Source of the DNA: Bradyrhizobium sp. ARR65
GTDB lineage: Bacteria; Pseudomonadota; Alphaproteobacteria; Rhizobiales; Xanthobacteraceae
Assembly: GCF_000472385.1 (NCBI RefSeq)
Contig: NZ_AWZU01000026.1
Span: 59,110-107,237, forward strand
Length of the DNA: 48,128 bases
Direction of reading: 5' to 3'
How positions within the stretch are numbered: the stretch's first letter is position 1; each line of letters begins with the position of its first letter. The notes under the pieces were generated by a model. That model was not told the origin of the DNA, did no database searches, and was given only the letters and a program-made list of their open reading frames with translations. The translations under genes were made by a program, and so were the position numbers. Below, piece by piece: positions 25,253 through 33,330 of the stretch.

Positions 25253-25813
25253 ATGGCGATAAGCACGCTCGATCCCAACACCGCCTTGCTGGTCATCGAC
25301 CTGCAGAAGGGCATCGCAGCGCTGCCGACCGCGCACCCGATGCAGGACGTGATCAACAACGCGGCCACCTTGCTCGATGCGTTTCGCGGCCGCGATCTCC
25401 CCGTCGTGCTCGTCAATGTCGACGCCCGCGCTCCCGGCCGCACCGAGCGCTCGTTCTCGACCGACGGCTTTCCCGCCGATTGGACCGATCTCGTGCCCGA
25501 GCTGAAGCAGCAGCCCGGCGATCATGCCGTGACCAAGCGCACCTGGGGCGCTTTCACCAACACCGATCTCGAAAGATACTTGCGGCAACGCGGCGTCACG
25601 CAGGTGGTCGTGGCCGGCGTCGCCACTTCGGCCGGGGTCGAATCCACCGCGCGGCACGCGCATGAGCTCGGCTTCAATGTCGCGCTCGCGGTCGATGCCA
25701 TGACCGACATGGACAGTGAGGCACACCTCAACAGCGTGACGCGGGTTTTTCCCCGGATCGGCGAGACTGGCACGACGCGCGAACTGATCGATCGGCTTGG
25801 CTCTCACGCATAA
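25253..25813 (+). CDS. Isochorismatase-like (cysteine hydrolase fold) protein lacking the Cys
   Basis: A 186-residue protein of the isochorismatase-like hydrolase superfamily. I prefer the ATG at 25253 (GGAG six bases upstream) over the one at 25241 that touches the marR stop. Asp16 (LVIDLQKG) and Lys95 (VTKRTWGAF) of the family's triad are present, but the nucleophile position is Gly128 in VATSAGVESTARHA, where amidases and nicotinamidases have Cys. Gly here is known from true isochorismatases such as PhzD, and I believe also from a subfamily with the TS.GVESTAR motif. So it should not act as an amidase by the cysteine mechanism. It sits in a MarR-controlled operon with an exporter. Confidence 0.88.
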   Translation: MAISTLDPNTALLVIDLQKGIAALPTAHPMQDVINNAATLLDAFRGRDLPVVLVNVDARAPGRTERSFSTDGFPADWTDLVPELKQQPGDHAVTKRTWGAFTNTDLERYLRQRGVTQVVVAGVATSAGVESTARHAHELGFNVALAVDAMTDMDSEAHLNSVTRVFPRIGETGTTRELIDRLGSHA

Positions 25814-25828
25814 AGGAATGGCCCAGCC

Positions 25829-27055
25829 TTGAAAGGTCCGTTTCGTTCGCTGGCGAACGCCAATTACCGAATCTGGGCGGCGGGCGCGCTGATCTCTAAC
25901 ATCGGCACCTGGATGCAGCGCACCGCCCAGGACTGGCTGGTGCTCACCGGGCTGAGCCATCAGAACGCAGCCGCGGTCGGGATCGTGATGGGCCTGCAGT
26001 TCGGCCCGCAGATCCTGCTCCTGCCCCTCACCGGCTATGCTGCGGATCATTTCGATCGGCGCAAGCTGCTGTTCTGCACGCAAGCCGGCATGGGCGTGCT
26101 GGCGCTCGGCCTCGGACTCCTGGCCGTCACCGGCCTGGTCCAGCTCTGGCACGTCTATGTGTTTGCGTTTCTGCTGGGTTGCGCGGCCGCGTTCGACGCG
26201 CCAGTGCGTCAGGCCTTCGTCTCCGAGCTTGTCGAGGAGCGCTACCTGGCGAACGCGGTGGCGCTCAATTCGACCTCGTTCAATGCCGCGCGCATGATCG
26301 GGCCGGCGATCGCCGGCGGCGTCATCGCGGCTGTCGGTTCGGGCTATGTGTTTCTGGTCAATGCCGTCTCGTTCCTGGCGGTGCTGAGCTCGCTCACCTT
26401 CCTGCGCCTGGAGGGACCTGCGCCCGGCCATCGCCTCTCCGCTTCGCGCGGCGGCTTCGCCGAGGGTTTTCGCTACGTCTCGCAGCGACCTGATCTGCGG
26501 GTCGTCCTGCTCATGCTGTTTCTGGTCGGCACGTTCGGGCTGAATTTTCCGATCTTCATCTCGACAATGGCGGTGACCGTGTTTCACGTCGGCGCCGGCC
26601 AGTACGGGCTGCTGACGTCGATGATGGCGGCCGGCTCCGTCAGCGGCGCGCTGCTCGCCGCGACACGCGCCCGGCCCAGCCTGCCGCTGTTGCTGACCGC
26701 TGCAGCCATGTTCGGCCTGACCTGCGCGGCCGCGGCCGCCGCGCCGAGCTATCTCGCCTTCGGCCTCACCCTGTTCACGATCGGCCTCGCCGCGCAGACG
26801 TTCACCACCTCTACCAACAGCCTGGCGCAGATCTCCACCGAGCCTCACATGCGCGGCCGCGTGATCGCGATCGTTCTTGCGATTGCACTCGGCGGCACGC
26901 CGATCGGCGCACCGATCGTGGGCTGGATCGCCAACACTCTCGGTCCGCGCTGGGCGCTCTGCGTCGGCGCAGCGTCCGGCCTCGTGGCCGCCGCGGTGGC
27001 CGGGCTTTACCTCGCCGAACGCCGCCGCCCCAATCCCGACGCCGGCCCGGCTTGA
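25829..27055 (+). CDS. MFS exporter (EntS/DHA3-like)
   Basis: A 408-residue, 12-helix transporter. It appears to start at the TTG at 25829, with AAGGA 11 bases upstream; the only nearby ATG is out of frame. The start KGPFRSLANANYRIWAAGAL and ISNIGTWMQRTAQDWLVL are typical of the EntS/enterobactin-exporter-like group, as are YAADHFDRRKLLF (loop 2-3) and APVRQAFVSELV. It is the last gene of the marR operon, 15 bp behind the hydrolase gene. The natural role is probably efflux of a small molecule sensed by the MarR protein. Confidence 0.9.
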   Translation: MKGPFRSLANANYRIWAAGALISNIGTWMQRTAQDWLVLTGLSHQNAAAVGIVMGLQFGPQILLLPLTGYAADHFDRRKLLFCTQAGMGVLALGLGLLAVTGLVQLWHVYVFAFLLGCAAAFDAPVRQAFVSELVEERYLANAVALNSTSFNAARMIGPAIAGGVIAAVGSGYVFLVNAVSFLAVLSSLTFLRLEGPAPGHRLSASRGGFAEGFRYVSQRPDLRVVLLMLFLVGTFGLNFPIFISTMAVTVFHVGAGQYGLLTSMMAAGSVSGALLAATRARPSLPLLLTAAAMFGLTCAAAAAAPSYLAFGLTLFTIGLAAQTFTTSTNSLAQISTEPHMRGRVIAIVLAIALGGTPIGAPIVGWIANTLGPRWALCVGAASGLVAAAVAGLYLAERRRPNPDAGPA

Positions 27056-27135
27056 GCCGCTCGAGCGCGCCCTTGCCTACCAAAGCGTCGGAGCGCACCC
27101 ATATAGAGGCGGCCGGTGAAAGTCACGGTTGGTTG

Positions 27136-27723
27136 ATGACTCAGCTCGCGCTCTTTGAACAAGAACACGCGACCGGTCCGCAAGGACTGCGCTATATGCC
27201 TGAATTCGTCCCTGCGGCGACGGAGCAGGCGTTGATCGCGCACATTACCGAATTGCCGTTAAAGCCGTTTCAGTTCGGTGCGTTCGAAGGCCATCGTCGG
27301 GTCAAATCGTTCGGCTTCCGCTACGACTATACCGAGCAGCGGCTGGTCGGGGCGGAGCCGATCCCGCGATGGCTCCACGGCATCGCGCACGCGGTCGAGG
27401 CCTTTGGCGATTTGCCCGAGCACAGCGTGCGCCAAGTGCTCTGCACCGAATATGATGTCGGCGTCGGCATCGGCTGGCACCGCGACAAGCCGCATTTCGA
27501 GAAAGTCTTCGGGCTCTCGCTGGGCTCAGCCTGCAAGTTCCGCTTTCGCCGCCGCATGGGCGACAAATGGGAGCGGTTTACGCTGCAAGCCGAGCCGCGC
27601 TCGCTTTATCTGATGGACGGCGAGGCGCGGCGGGTCTGGGAGCACAGCATCCCCGGCGTGGAGCAGCGCCGCTATTCGATCACTTTTCGCACGATGAAGC
27701 GTGACAGCGGCACGCGGGGCTGA
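27136..27723 (+). CDS. AlkB-like 2-oxoglutarate/Fe(II)-dependent dioxygenase
   Basis: A 195-residue dioxygenase of the AlkB family, which removes alkyl groups from damaged bases. The iron ligands are His115 and Asp117 (GIGWHRDKPHF) and His170 (VWEHSIPG); Arg179 and Arg185 in QRRYSITFRT bind 2-oxoglutarate. The ATG at 27136 gives MTQLALFEQE; an earlier TTG overlapping the exporter's stop (27052) would add 28 residues of no family likeness. The short N-terminus is typical of the rhizobial form, closer to eukaryotic ALKBH than to E. coli AlkB. The actual substrate, DNA or RNA, is not decided by sequence. Confidence 0.88.
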   Translation: MTQLALFEQEHATGPQGLRYMPEFVPAATEQALIAHITELPLKPFQFGAFEGHRRVKSFGFRYDYTEQRLVGAEPIPRWLHGIAHAVEAFGDLPEHSVRQVLCTEYDVGVGIGWHRDKPHFEKVFGLSLGSACKFRFRRRMGDKWERFTLQAEPRSLYLMDGEARRVWEHSIPGVEQRRYSITFRTMKRDSGTRG

Positions 27724-27735
27724 AGATTTCGGCCT

Positions 27736-28296
27736 CTACGGCTGCTCACCGAACAGATCACGCTGCTCCGGCGGATAAATCATACTGCCGTCGGCTTGAG
27801 GCCTTGCTGCCTCATTCATCTTCGCCTCTTCGACATGTCCGGGGCCGAGAATGTGCAACACCGTCTCGCCGGCCGCGAGCAGGTAATCGGTGATGATGCG
27901 GCGATGGCAGCGCCACCACACGGTTTCCGCGCACATGATGGCGCAGCGCTGCGCGTGACCGCGTTCGCGCAAGTGCCTGAGGCCCTCGCGAAACGGCTTG
28001 CTCATGGCATAGTCGGCATAGTTGTGAAAACTGTCGTTCTCCCAATAGCCATTGAGGTGCGCCGGCACAGTGCGTTCGCGGCCGCGCAGGCCGCCGAGCG
28101 CCGCCATGTGCTCATAGGCGATGGCGAACGGCATCAGCGATTGCGGCAGGGTGTCCCGGTTGTATTGCGGATTGGTGCGCGAGCGCGGCACGGTGCGGAC
28201 GTCGACGAGCAAGTTGACCTCGACGCTGCGCAGGAGATCGACGAACTCATGGAGAGTCCGGGTCCCGTGGCCGATGGTGTAGAATGGATGCGGCAT
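27736..28296 (-). CDS. DUF488-family protein
   Basis: A 186-residue protein of the DUF488 family, whose function is not established. The ATG at 28296 gives MPHPFYTIGHGTRTLHEFVDL; the TTG two codons earlier is less likely. Family hallmarks are YTIGHG, VDVRTVPRSRTNPQYNRDTL and the cysteine/tryptophan segment IMCAETVWWRCHRRIITDYL. The conserved Cys-x-Glu and Cys-His pair suggest a catalytic or metal site. It is convergent with the AlkB-like gene (12 bp apart) and lies 54 bp behind the DUF2945 gene on the same strand. Confidence 0.9.
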   Translation of the reverse strand: MPHPFYTIGHGTRTLHEFVDLLRSVEVNLLVDVRTVPRSRTNPQYNRDTLPQSLMPFAIAYEHMAALGGLRGRERTVPAHLNGYWENDSFHNYADYAMSKPFREGLRHLRERGHAQRCAIMCAETVWWRCHRRIITDYLLAAGETVLHILGPGHVEEAKMNEAARPQADGSMIYPPEQRDLFGEQP

Positions 28297-28350
28297 CCGC
28301 AAATCCAGCTTGCATGCGAAGGCGCTGCTCTCGTTGCGCCGATCGGGACG

Positions 28351-28566
28351 TCAACGCGCAAGATGCCGTAATGCGCGCCCCTTGTGCAGGGCGATATGAT
28401 CGGTCTTGTCGCTCTTGATCTCGTATTGCGGGTCGTCGGGGCTGGCGTGATGGATATAGCCCTTGTAGTTCACGTCCTTGGTGTGCACGCGCAGGACGGT
28501 GCCGCGCACGCGCCCCGCTTCGGAATTCCAGCTCACGTGATCGCCGACTTTGAATGTTCTCGCCAT
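28351..28566 (-). CDS. DUF2945 / HVA1-type TUDOR-like small protein
   Basis: A 71-residue protein beginning MARTFKVGDHVSWNSEAGRV and including GTVLRVHTKDVNYKGYIHHA and PQYEIKSDKTDHIALHK. This small SH3/TUDOR-like fold (DUF2945) is widespread and often found beside DUF488 genes, as here. The function is unknown. ATG at 28566. Confidence 0.9.
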   Translation of the reverse strand: MARTFKVGDHVSWNSEAGRVRGTVLRVHTKDVNYKGYIHHASPDDPQYEIKSDKTDHIALHKGRALRHLAR

Positions 28567-28699
28567 GAGGACACCCGCAACGAGACCGAAAGACGCCCAC
28601 TACAGGAGCACCCGCAATCAATATAAGCGCGAACCGCGGCTTCCGGTTGCATATTGAGCCCCGCGCCGCGGCACGCCCGCGGGCATCAACGCAAGCCGG

Positions 28700-29665
28700 T
28701 CAATCGGCCTTGATATCGGCGTCACGCACCACGGGAAGCCATTTGGCGTCCTGGCCCTCGAGATAGGTCCTGAACTCCGCAGGTGTCATGATGACCGCCT
28801 CCGCGCCCAGTTTCGTGAATTTCTCCACGACGGCCGGATCCTTCAGGATCGCCGCCGTCACCTCGTGCAGCGTCTCGACGACGGCGGCCGGGGTACCGGC
28901 GGGCGCGAACAGGCCGGTGAAGGACTGCGCGTCAAACGTGGCATAACCGAGTTCGGCGAAAGTGGGCACGTTCGGCAAGGTCGACAGCCGATGGGCGCTG
29001 GTCACGGCCAACGCGCGGAGTGCTCCGCTCTTGATGTAAGGCAGCGCGACCGAGATATGGTCGAACGCGAATTGCACGTGCCCGGCGACGAGGTCGTTGG
29101 TCGCGGGCGCGTTGCCGCGATACTGCACGGTGGTCCATTTCACGCCGAGCGTAGACTGCGCGAGTTCGCCCAGGAGATGGTTGGTCGTGCCGGCGCCGGG
29201 AGAGGCCATCGTCACTTTGCCTTGCCGCTCGCGCACGAGGGCGAAAAATTCCTTCGCCGTGCGGGCCTGCACGGAGGGATGCACCTCGAGCACCAGCGGC
29301 GTCATCGAGATCGTGGTGATCGGAGCGAAATCCCGCTTCCATTGATAGGCATCGCGCTTGTTGATCGCGGGCGCGAACAACACCGGGCCGTTGGCGCTGA
29401 CGAACAGGGTGTAGCCGTCATTGACAGACTTCGCGAAGGCCTCGCCCGCAGCCAGCCCCTCGGAACCGGGCTTGTTTTCGACGATGAAGGGCTGGCCGAG
29501 GCGCTCCTGCAGCTTGCCGGCCAGGATGCGGGCGGCACCATCGACATTGCCGCCGCGCGGATAGGGGACGATGATGCGAACATTGCGGATCGGCCATTGC
29601 TCGGCCGCGGCCGGGGCGGCCAATGTTGCCGCGACGACAGCAAGCATGATGGCCAAAAATCTCAT
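28700..29665 (-). CDS. Bug/TctC-family periplasmic solute-binding protein
   Basis: A 321-residue periplasmic receptor of the tripartite tricarboxylate transporter (TTT/Bug) type. The signal peptide is MRFLAIMLAVVAATLAAPAAA, then EQWPIRNVRIIVPYPRGGNVDGAARILA, the hallmark first strand and ligand loop. Other family segments are GQPFIVENKPGSEGLAAGEAFAKS, LLGELAQSTLGVKWTTVQYRG and RALAVTSAHRLSTLPNVPTFAELG. The length is standard. No TctA or TctB membrane genes lie next to it, as is common for orphan Bug genes, so it may pair with components elsewhere or serve as a sensor. Ligand unknown. Confidence 0.92.
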   Translation of the reverse strand: MRFLAIMLAVVAATLAAPAAAEQWPIRNVRIIVPYPRGGNVDGAARILAGKLQERLGQPFIVENKPGSEGLAAGEAFAKSVNDGYTLFVSANGPVLFAPAINKRDAYQWKRDFAPITTISMTPLVLEVHPSVQARTAKEFFALVRERQGKVTMASPGAGTTNHLLGELAQSTLGVKWTTVQYRGNAPATNDLVAGHVQFAFDHISVALPYIKSGALRALAVTSAHRLSTLPNVPTFAELGYATFDAQSFTGLFAPAGTPAAVVETLHEVTAAILKDPAVVEKFTKLGAEAVIMTPAEFRTYLEGQDAKWLPVVRDADIKAD

Positions 29666-30101
29666 CGCATTCTCCGGAAGACCTTGCGGCGGTTCGAACC
29701 CGCCTGATTGTTTGAGCGCCGATCGTTACCGCTACGATGGCGGTCCGATCCCACTGCCATCATTCGGTCGGGAACATTGAGCTGTCGACCGAATTATGCC
29801 GGCCCTGCCCCTGTTGTGGACAACGCAGCGTGACCTGATGGCGCGCGAATCGAGGGGCGCACATCTCAGAGAGAGGTTTGAGACTGAATGTCGTCGGAAC
29901 CGACCGGACGCCCCGCATTTCCGGCCGTCCGTCTTCGCCTTCGCTGTGCTCCAGCTACGCCGGACACGGTTCGCCCTTCGGGGCTATGCGCGGAGAGCGG
30001 CCCGCCTTCGCCAACGCTTCGGCGGGGCAGCCTTCGCTCACTTCGCTATGAAAGCGCGGAACGTGGCTTGCCCAGCCGTAGCTCGCGAAGCGAGCGAAGG
30101 C
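29666..30101. other. Gap between the Bug gene and the tRNA
   Basis: About 435 bp without a gene. It includes GC-rich imperfect repeats such as CCAGCCGTAGCTCGCGAAGC with its complement GCGAGCGAAGGCTGG just ahead of the tRNA. Short arginine-rich frames here, including one that reads into the tRNA, are spurious. Confidence 0.6.
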
Positions 30102-30176
30102 TGGTGGGCACGACAGGGATCGAACCTGTGACCCCTACCATGTCAAGGTAGTGCTCTCCCGCTGAGCTACGTGCCC
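30102..30176 (-). tRNA. tRNA-Val (anticodon GAC)
   Basis: Read on the minus strand: acceptor GGGCACG/CGTGCCC, D-loop GCTCAGCGGGAGAGC, anticodon stem CTACC/GGTAG with loop TTGACAT (anticodon GAC), T-arm ACAGG-TTCGATC-CCTGT, discriminator A and an encoded CCA. All stems pair without mismatches. It decodes GUC/GUU. Confidence 0.97.
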
Positions 30177-30271
30177 GAAAGGTCTTAGATCGGTTGCGGT
30201 CCGTATATCGGCTCAGGCGCGGGCAGGCAAGGACCGTTGCCCCCGGTCGGCGCCGATTTTGGACGGCCGAA

Positions 30272-30631
30272 TCAGGCCGCCAGCATCTTGTTCACCTCGC
30301 TGACCAATTCGCGCAGGTGCACCGGCTTGGACAGCACCTTGGCGTTCTTGGGCGCTTCCGAATCGGAGTTCAACGCCACCGCGGCAAACCCGGTGATGAA
30401 CATGATCTTGATGTCGGGATCGAGCTCGGAGGCGCGCCGGGCAAGCTCGATACCGTCCATCTCCGGCATCACGATGTCCGTGAGCAGCATCTCGAACGGC
30501 TCCTCGCGCAGCCTCTGATAGGCCGACATGCCGTTGTCGTGAGGGGAAACCTGAAAGCCGGCATTTTCCAGCGCCTTGACCAGGAAACGGCGCATATCGT
30601 TGTCGTCTTCGGCGAGAAGGATCTTGGGCAT
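30272..30631 (-). CDS. cpdR: Single-domain response regulator CpdR
   Basis: A 119-residue receiver domain without output domain. The phospho-acceptor is Asp52 (LLTDIVMPEMDG), the acidic pocket Glu8-Asp9-Asp10 (LLAEDDNDM), Thr80 (MFIT) and Lys102 (LSKPVHL). Length and sequence match CpdR, which in alphaproteobacteria receives phosphate from the CckA-ChpT relay and, when unphosphorylated, directs ClpXP to cell-cycle substrates. It ends in a double alanine (NKMLAA), as expected for this protein. It lies divergent from an N-formylglutamate amidohydrolase gene, a neighbourhood I recall as common for cpdR in this class. Confidence 0.92.
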   Translation of the reverse strand: MPKILLAEDDNDMRRFLVKALENAGFQVSPHDNGMSAYQRLREEPFEMLLTDIVMPEMDGIELARRASELDPDIKIMFITGFAAVALNSDSEAPKNAKVLSKPVHLRELVSEVNKMLAA

Positions 30632-30943
30632 GGACGGACTTTCGGCGGATCAGGGCGTTTACTAAGCCCGACAGACGGTAAATTTCGGGTGAAAGTCGGT
30701 CGGGCACAATCAACCCAAACCTACATCTATTTCTGAACCGGAACGCGCCCTAAATCAATCAGAGCGGCGAGCCCGACGCCTCTTGAGAGACGTTTTGAGA
30801 GACGTTCCAGCCCGAGCGAAGACTTTTTCGCTTGGCAGAATGATTGTGATTATCGACAATGCACGCCCACAAAAGCCCCGCTTTCTGGCAGAATCGCGTC
30901 AGCGAGCTCGAAGCGGATCAGAAGCGAAGGGACGGCGCCCGAC
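30632..30943. other. Divergent promoter region of cpdR and the amidohydrolase gene
   Basis: A 312-bp gap with no gene. It contains an exact tandem 12-bp repeat TTGAGAGACGTT (30783-30794, 30795-30806). Confidence 0.6.
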
Positions 30944-31831
30944 ATGACCCGGCTTGATGGCGAAGTGTCGCCCGCGTTCGAAATCATCGAGCCGGAGGCG
31001 TGGCGGGCACCGATCATCTTCAACTCTCCGCATTCCGGCTCGGTCTATCCAGAGGCTTTCCTGAATGCGTCCCGGATCGACCTGCCGACGCTGCGCCGCT
31101 CCGAAGATTCCTTCATGGACGAGCTGATCGGCAATTTGAGCGCGCTCGGATTTCCTGTCGTGCGGGTCAATTTTCCCCGCTCCTATGTCGATGTGAACCG
31201 CGAACCTTACGAGCTCGACCCCCGCATGTTCTCCGGGCGGCTGCCCAGCTTCGCCAACACGCGCTCGATGCGGGTCGCCGGCGGGCTTGGCACGATCCCA
31301 CGGGTGGTCGGCGACGGTCAGGAAATTTACCGCGAGCGGCTGTCGGTTGAGGATGCGCTGAGCCGGATCGAGACATTGTACAAGCCCTATCACCGGGCGT
31401 TGCGCCGGCTGATCGCGAAGGTACACCAGAGTTTTGGCACCGTCGTTCTGGTGGATTGCCACTCCATGCCGTCGATCGGAGTGTCGCGGGATGAGCCGCG
31501 GCGACCGGACGTGGTGATCGGCGACCGCTACGGCACGAGTTGCGCGCCGGTCCTGCCCGACATGGTCGAAGAGACCATGATCCGTCTCGGCTATTCGGTC
31601 GGGCGCAACAAGCCCTATGCCGGCGGCTTCATCACCGAACATTACGGCAATCCGGCCAGCGGCCTTCACGTGGTTCAGCTCGAATTGAACCGGGCGGTTT
31701 ATATGGACGAGCGGCGGCGCGAGAAGGGACCGCGCTTTGCGCAAGTGGCCGCGGATTTCGGCACGCTGGCAGAGACGCTGGCGAACGTTCCCCTCGGGGA
31801 CCTCGGCCCGTTCCAGGCCGCCGCGGAGTAA
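30944..31831 (+). CDS. N-formylglutamate amidohydrolase-family protein
   Basis: A 295-residue zinc hydrolase of the HutG-like amidohydrolase family, which releases formate from N-formyl-L-glutamate in histidine degradation. Family motifs are APIIFNSPHSGSVYP (His ligand), RSEDSFMDELIG, FPRSYVDVNREPYELDPRMF, VVLVDCHSMPS (Asp-x-His) and IGDRYGTSC. ATG at 30944. No other hut genes are near, and in many alphaproteobacteria this gene accompanies cpdR without a hut operon, so its physiological role here could differ from histidine catabolism. Confidence 0.9.
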   Translation: MTRLDGEVSPAFEIIEPEAWRAPIIFNSPHSGSVYPEAFLNASRIDLPTLRRSEDSFMDELIGNLSALGFPVVRVNFPRSYVDVNREPYELDPRMFSGRLPSFANTRSMRVAGGLGTIPRVVGDGQEIYRERLSVEDALSRIETLYKPYHRALRRLIAKVHQSFGTVVLVDCHSMPSIGVSRDEPRRPDVVIGDRYGTSCAPVLPDMVEETMIRLGYSVGRNKPYAGGFITEHYGNPASGLHVVQLELNRAVYMDERRREKGPRFAQVAADFGTLAETLANVPLGDLGPFQAAAE

Positions 31832-31849
31832 AGTCAATTCTCGCTCGAC

Positions 31850-31949
31850 GGTCATCCCGGGGCGCGCAAGGCGCGAACCTCAGACGCGCAATCGCGCATC
31901 GGGGAATATCGAGATTCAAGGTTCGGTGCTTGCGTGCCCCGGAATAACG
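31850..31949. repeat. Palindromic intergenic repeat, family B (degenerate copy)
   Basis: Begins CGGTCATCCCGGGGCG and ends TGCCCCGGAATAACG, with the inner stem GCGCAATCGCGC. It is more diverged than the other three family B copies in the window. Confidence 0.85.
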
Positions 31950-31990
31950 GAGCCAAGAACTGAGCGACGAGCTGAAACGATGGCCAAAAG

Positions 31991-32022
31991 AAAAAAGGGC
32001 CGCTTGTGATGACAAGCGGCCC
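31991..32022 (-). terminator. Rho-independent terminator of the sRNA
   Basis: GGGCCGCTTGT-CATC-ACAAGCGGCCC, a perfect 11-bp stem with a four-base loop, followed on the minus strand by TTTTTTCTTTT. It is the strongest terminator in the window. Confidence 0.92.
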
Positions 32023-32076
32023 AAGTCTAGGGAGGAAACGCCCAAGGAGGGCAGCGATAGCCAGCGGCTACCGCAC
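31991..32076 (-). ncRNA. mmgR: MmgR/suhB-type (alpha-r8) trans-acting small RNA
   Basis: About 86 nt on the minus strand between a promoter (32083-32111) and the terminator. The middle carries GGGCGTTTCCTCCCTAGAC: the single-stranded UUUCCUCCCU box that I know as the conserved element of the alpha-r8 family, whose Sinorhizobium member MmgR limits polyhydroxybutyrate accumulation. A 5' hairpin (GTAGCCGCTGGCTATC) precedes it. The CU-rich box can pair with Shine-Dalgarno sequences, so targets are likely repressed through Hfq. The family was first described as the 'suhB' motif near suhB-like phosphatase genes, and here the divergent neighbour at 32455 is exactly such a gene. Ends are inferred from the promoter and terminator. 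Confidence 0.78.
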
Positions 32077-32082
32077 CGCAAC

Positions 32083-32111
32083 AATATGCGACCGCGCTGC
32101 ACAAAGCGCAA
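32083..32111 (-). promoter_or_regulatory. Sigma-70-type promoter of the sRNA
   Basis: On the minus strand TTGCGC (32111-32106) and CATATT (32088-32083) are separated by 17 bases, placing the start about 32076, which fits the sRNA length. Confidence 0.6.
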
Positions 32112-32454
32112 GGGTTTTTGACGCTTTTTCCATGCAAAATTCGCAGCCCTGGCAGAACCGCAACGGTTCCCCCTCGGCACGACATCCTGCTGTATTTTCA
32201 AATACTTACCCACTAAAGCGGTTCGCAGCGAGCCGCCCGTGCCCTGCAAATCCGGCAGCTCTCGATTTCGTGATCACTTTCGATACCAAGGAATTCGCCT
32301 GGTAGCTCGACAAATTCGGCATTCAAAATGCCAGCCGAAAACTCTTCACTCCCGTCGCGCAGCGGAACGGATTGGGCTAGGCAGGAACGCAGGAACAGGG
32401 ACTCCATCCGCTCGCTCCCTGTTCCCGGCTCGCTCTCGATTTTAAGGAATCGCC
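32112..32454. other. Gap between the sRNA promoter and hisN
   Basis: No gene is supported in this 343-bp stretch. It must contain the hisN promoter; I could not single one out with confidence. Confidence 0.5.
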
Positions 32455-33237
32455 GTGACGGTCATCGATTTCAAAGCCTTCATCGGGCGCCTGGCGACGA
32501 CCTCCGGCGAAACCATCCTGCCGTACTTCCGCACCTCCCTGTCGATCGAGGACAAGAGCCTCAACCGCGATTTCGACCCCGTGACCGAGGCCGACCGCGC
32601 AGCGGAAGCCGTGATGCGGCGGCTGATCAAGGCCAGTTTCCCCCAACACGGCATCGTGGGCGAGGAATTCGGCAATGAACGCACCGATGCCGAATATGTC
32701 TGGGTACTGGATCCGATCGACGGCACCAAATCCTTCATCGCGGGCTTTCCGATCTGGGGCACGCTGATCGCACTTCTGCACAAGGGCATGCCAGTGTTCG
32801 GCATGATGCACCAGCCCTTCATCGGCGAGCGCTTCTCTGGGGACAACGGCTCGGCCCGATACCAGGGCCCATCGGGCGAACGGCGGCTCGCGGTGCGCCG
32901 CTGCGCCTCACTGCAAGAAGCCACCTGCTACACCACGAGCCCGCTTCTGATGAATGAAGCTGACCGAGATGCCTTTACGCGCGTGCAGAACACCGCACGG
33001 CTCGCGCGCTATGGCGGCGACTGTTATTCCTACTGCATGCTCGCGGCCGGCCATCTCGACCTCGTGATCGAGACCGAGTTGAAGCCCTACGACATCGCCG
33101 CGCTGATCCCGATCATCACCGGCGCCGGCGGCATTGTCACCACCTGGGAGGGCGGACCCGCCCAGAGTGGCGGCCGCATCATCGCGGCGGGTGATCCTCG
33201 GGTGCACGAGGCGGCGCTGAAGCTGCTCAACGGCTGA
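32455..33237 (+). CDS. hisN: Histidinol-phosphatase, inositol-monophosphatase fold
   Basis: A 260-residue Mg2+-dependent phosphatase that would hydrolyse L-histidinol phosphate in histidine synthesis. It starts at a GTG (32455) nine bases after AAGGA. The metal-binding motifs are GIVGEEFGNE (Glu), VWVLDPIDGTKSFIAGFPIWG (the D-P-I-D-G-T-K signature) and ELKPYDIAALIPIITGAGG (third Asp). The segment TSFIAGFP rather than TNF.HG.P separates HisN from true inositol phosphatases (SuhB). Older annotations call such genes suhB. It stands next to the sRNA named after it. Confidence 0.9.
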   Translation: MTVIDFKAFIGRLATTSGETILPYFRTSLSIEDKSLNRDFDPVTEADRAAEAVMRRLIKASFPQHGIVGEEFGNERTDAEYVWVLDPIDGTKSFIAGFPIWGTLIALLHKGMPVFGMMHQPFIGERFSGDNGSARYQGPSGERRLAVRRCASLQEATCYTTSPLLMNEADRDAFTRVQNTARLARYGGDCYSYCMLAAGHLDLVIETELKPYDIAALIPIITGAGGIVTTWEGGPAQSGGRIIAAGDPRVHEAALKLLNG

Positions 33238-33330
33238 CAATCCCATGGCGCTTGCCCATGGCGCTTGCGCTCGCAAATGACGCCGGAGTTCGGGCGCGTC
33301 TCCTCGATTCGCGCAGCTCGGCGAGTGCTC

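Noticed and set aside
25031..26848. A 605-residue minus-strand frame across marR, the hydrolase and the MFS gene
   Set aside because: Antisense to three well-supported genes; composition is that of GC shadow frames.
29888..30151. An 87-residue plus-strand frame ending TGIEPVTPTMSR
   Set aside because: It reads through the antisense strand of tRNA-Val; this peptide ending is a well-known annotation artefact.
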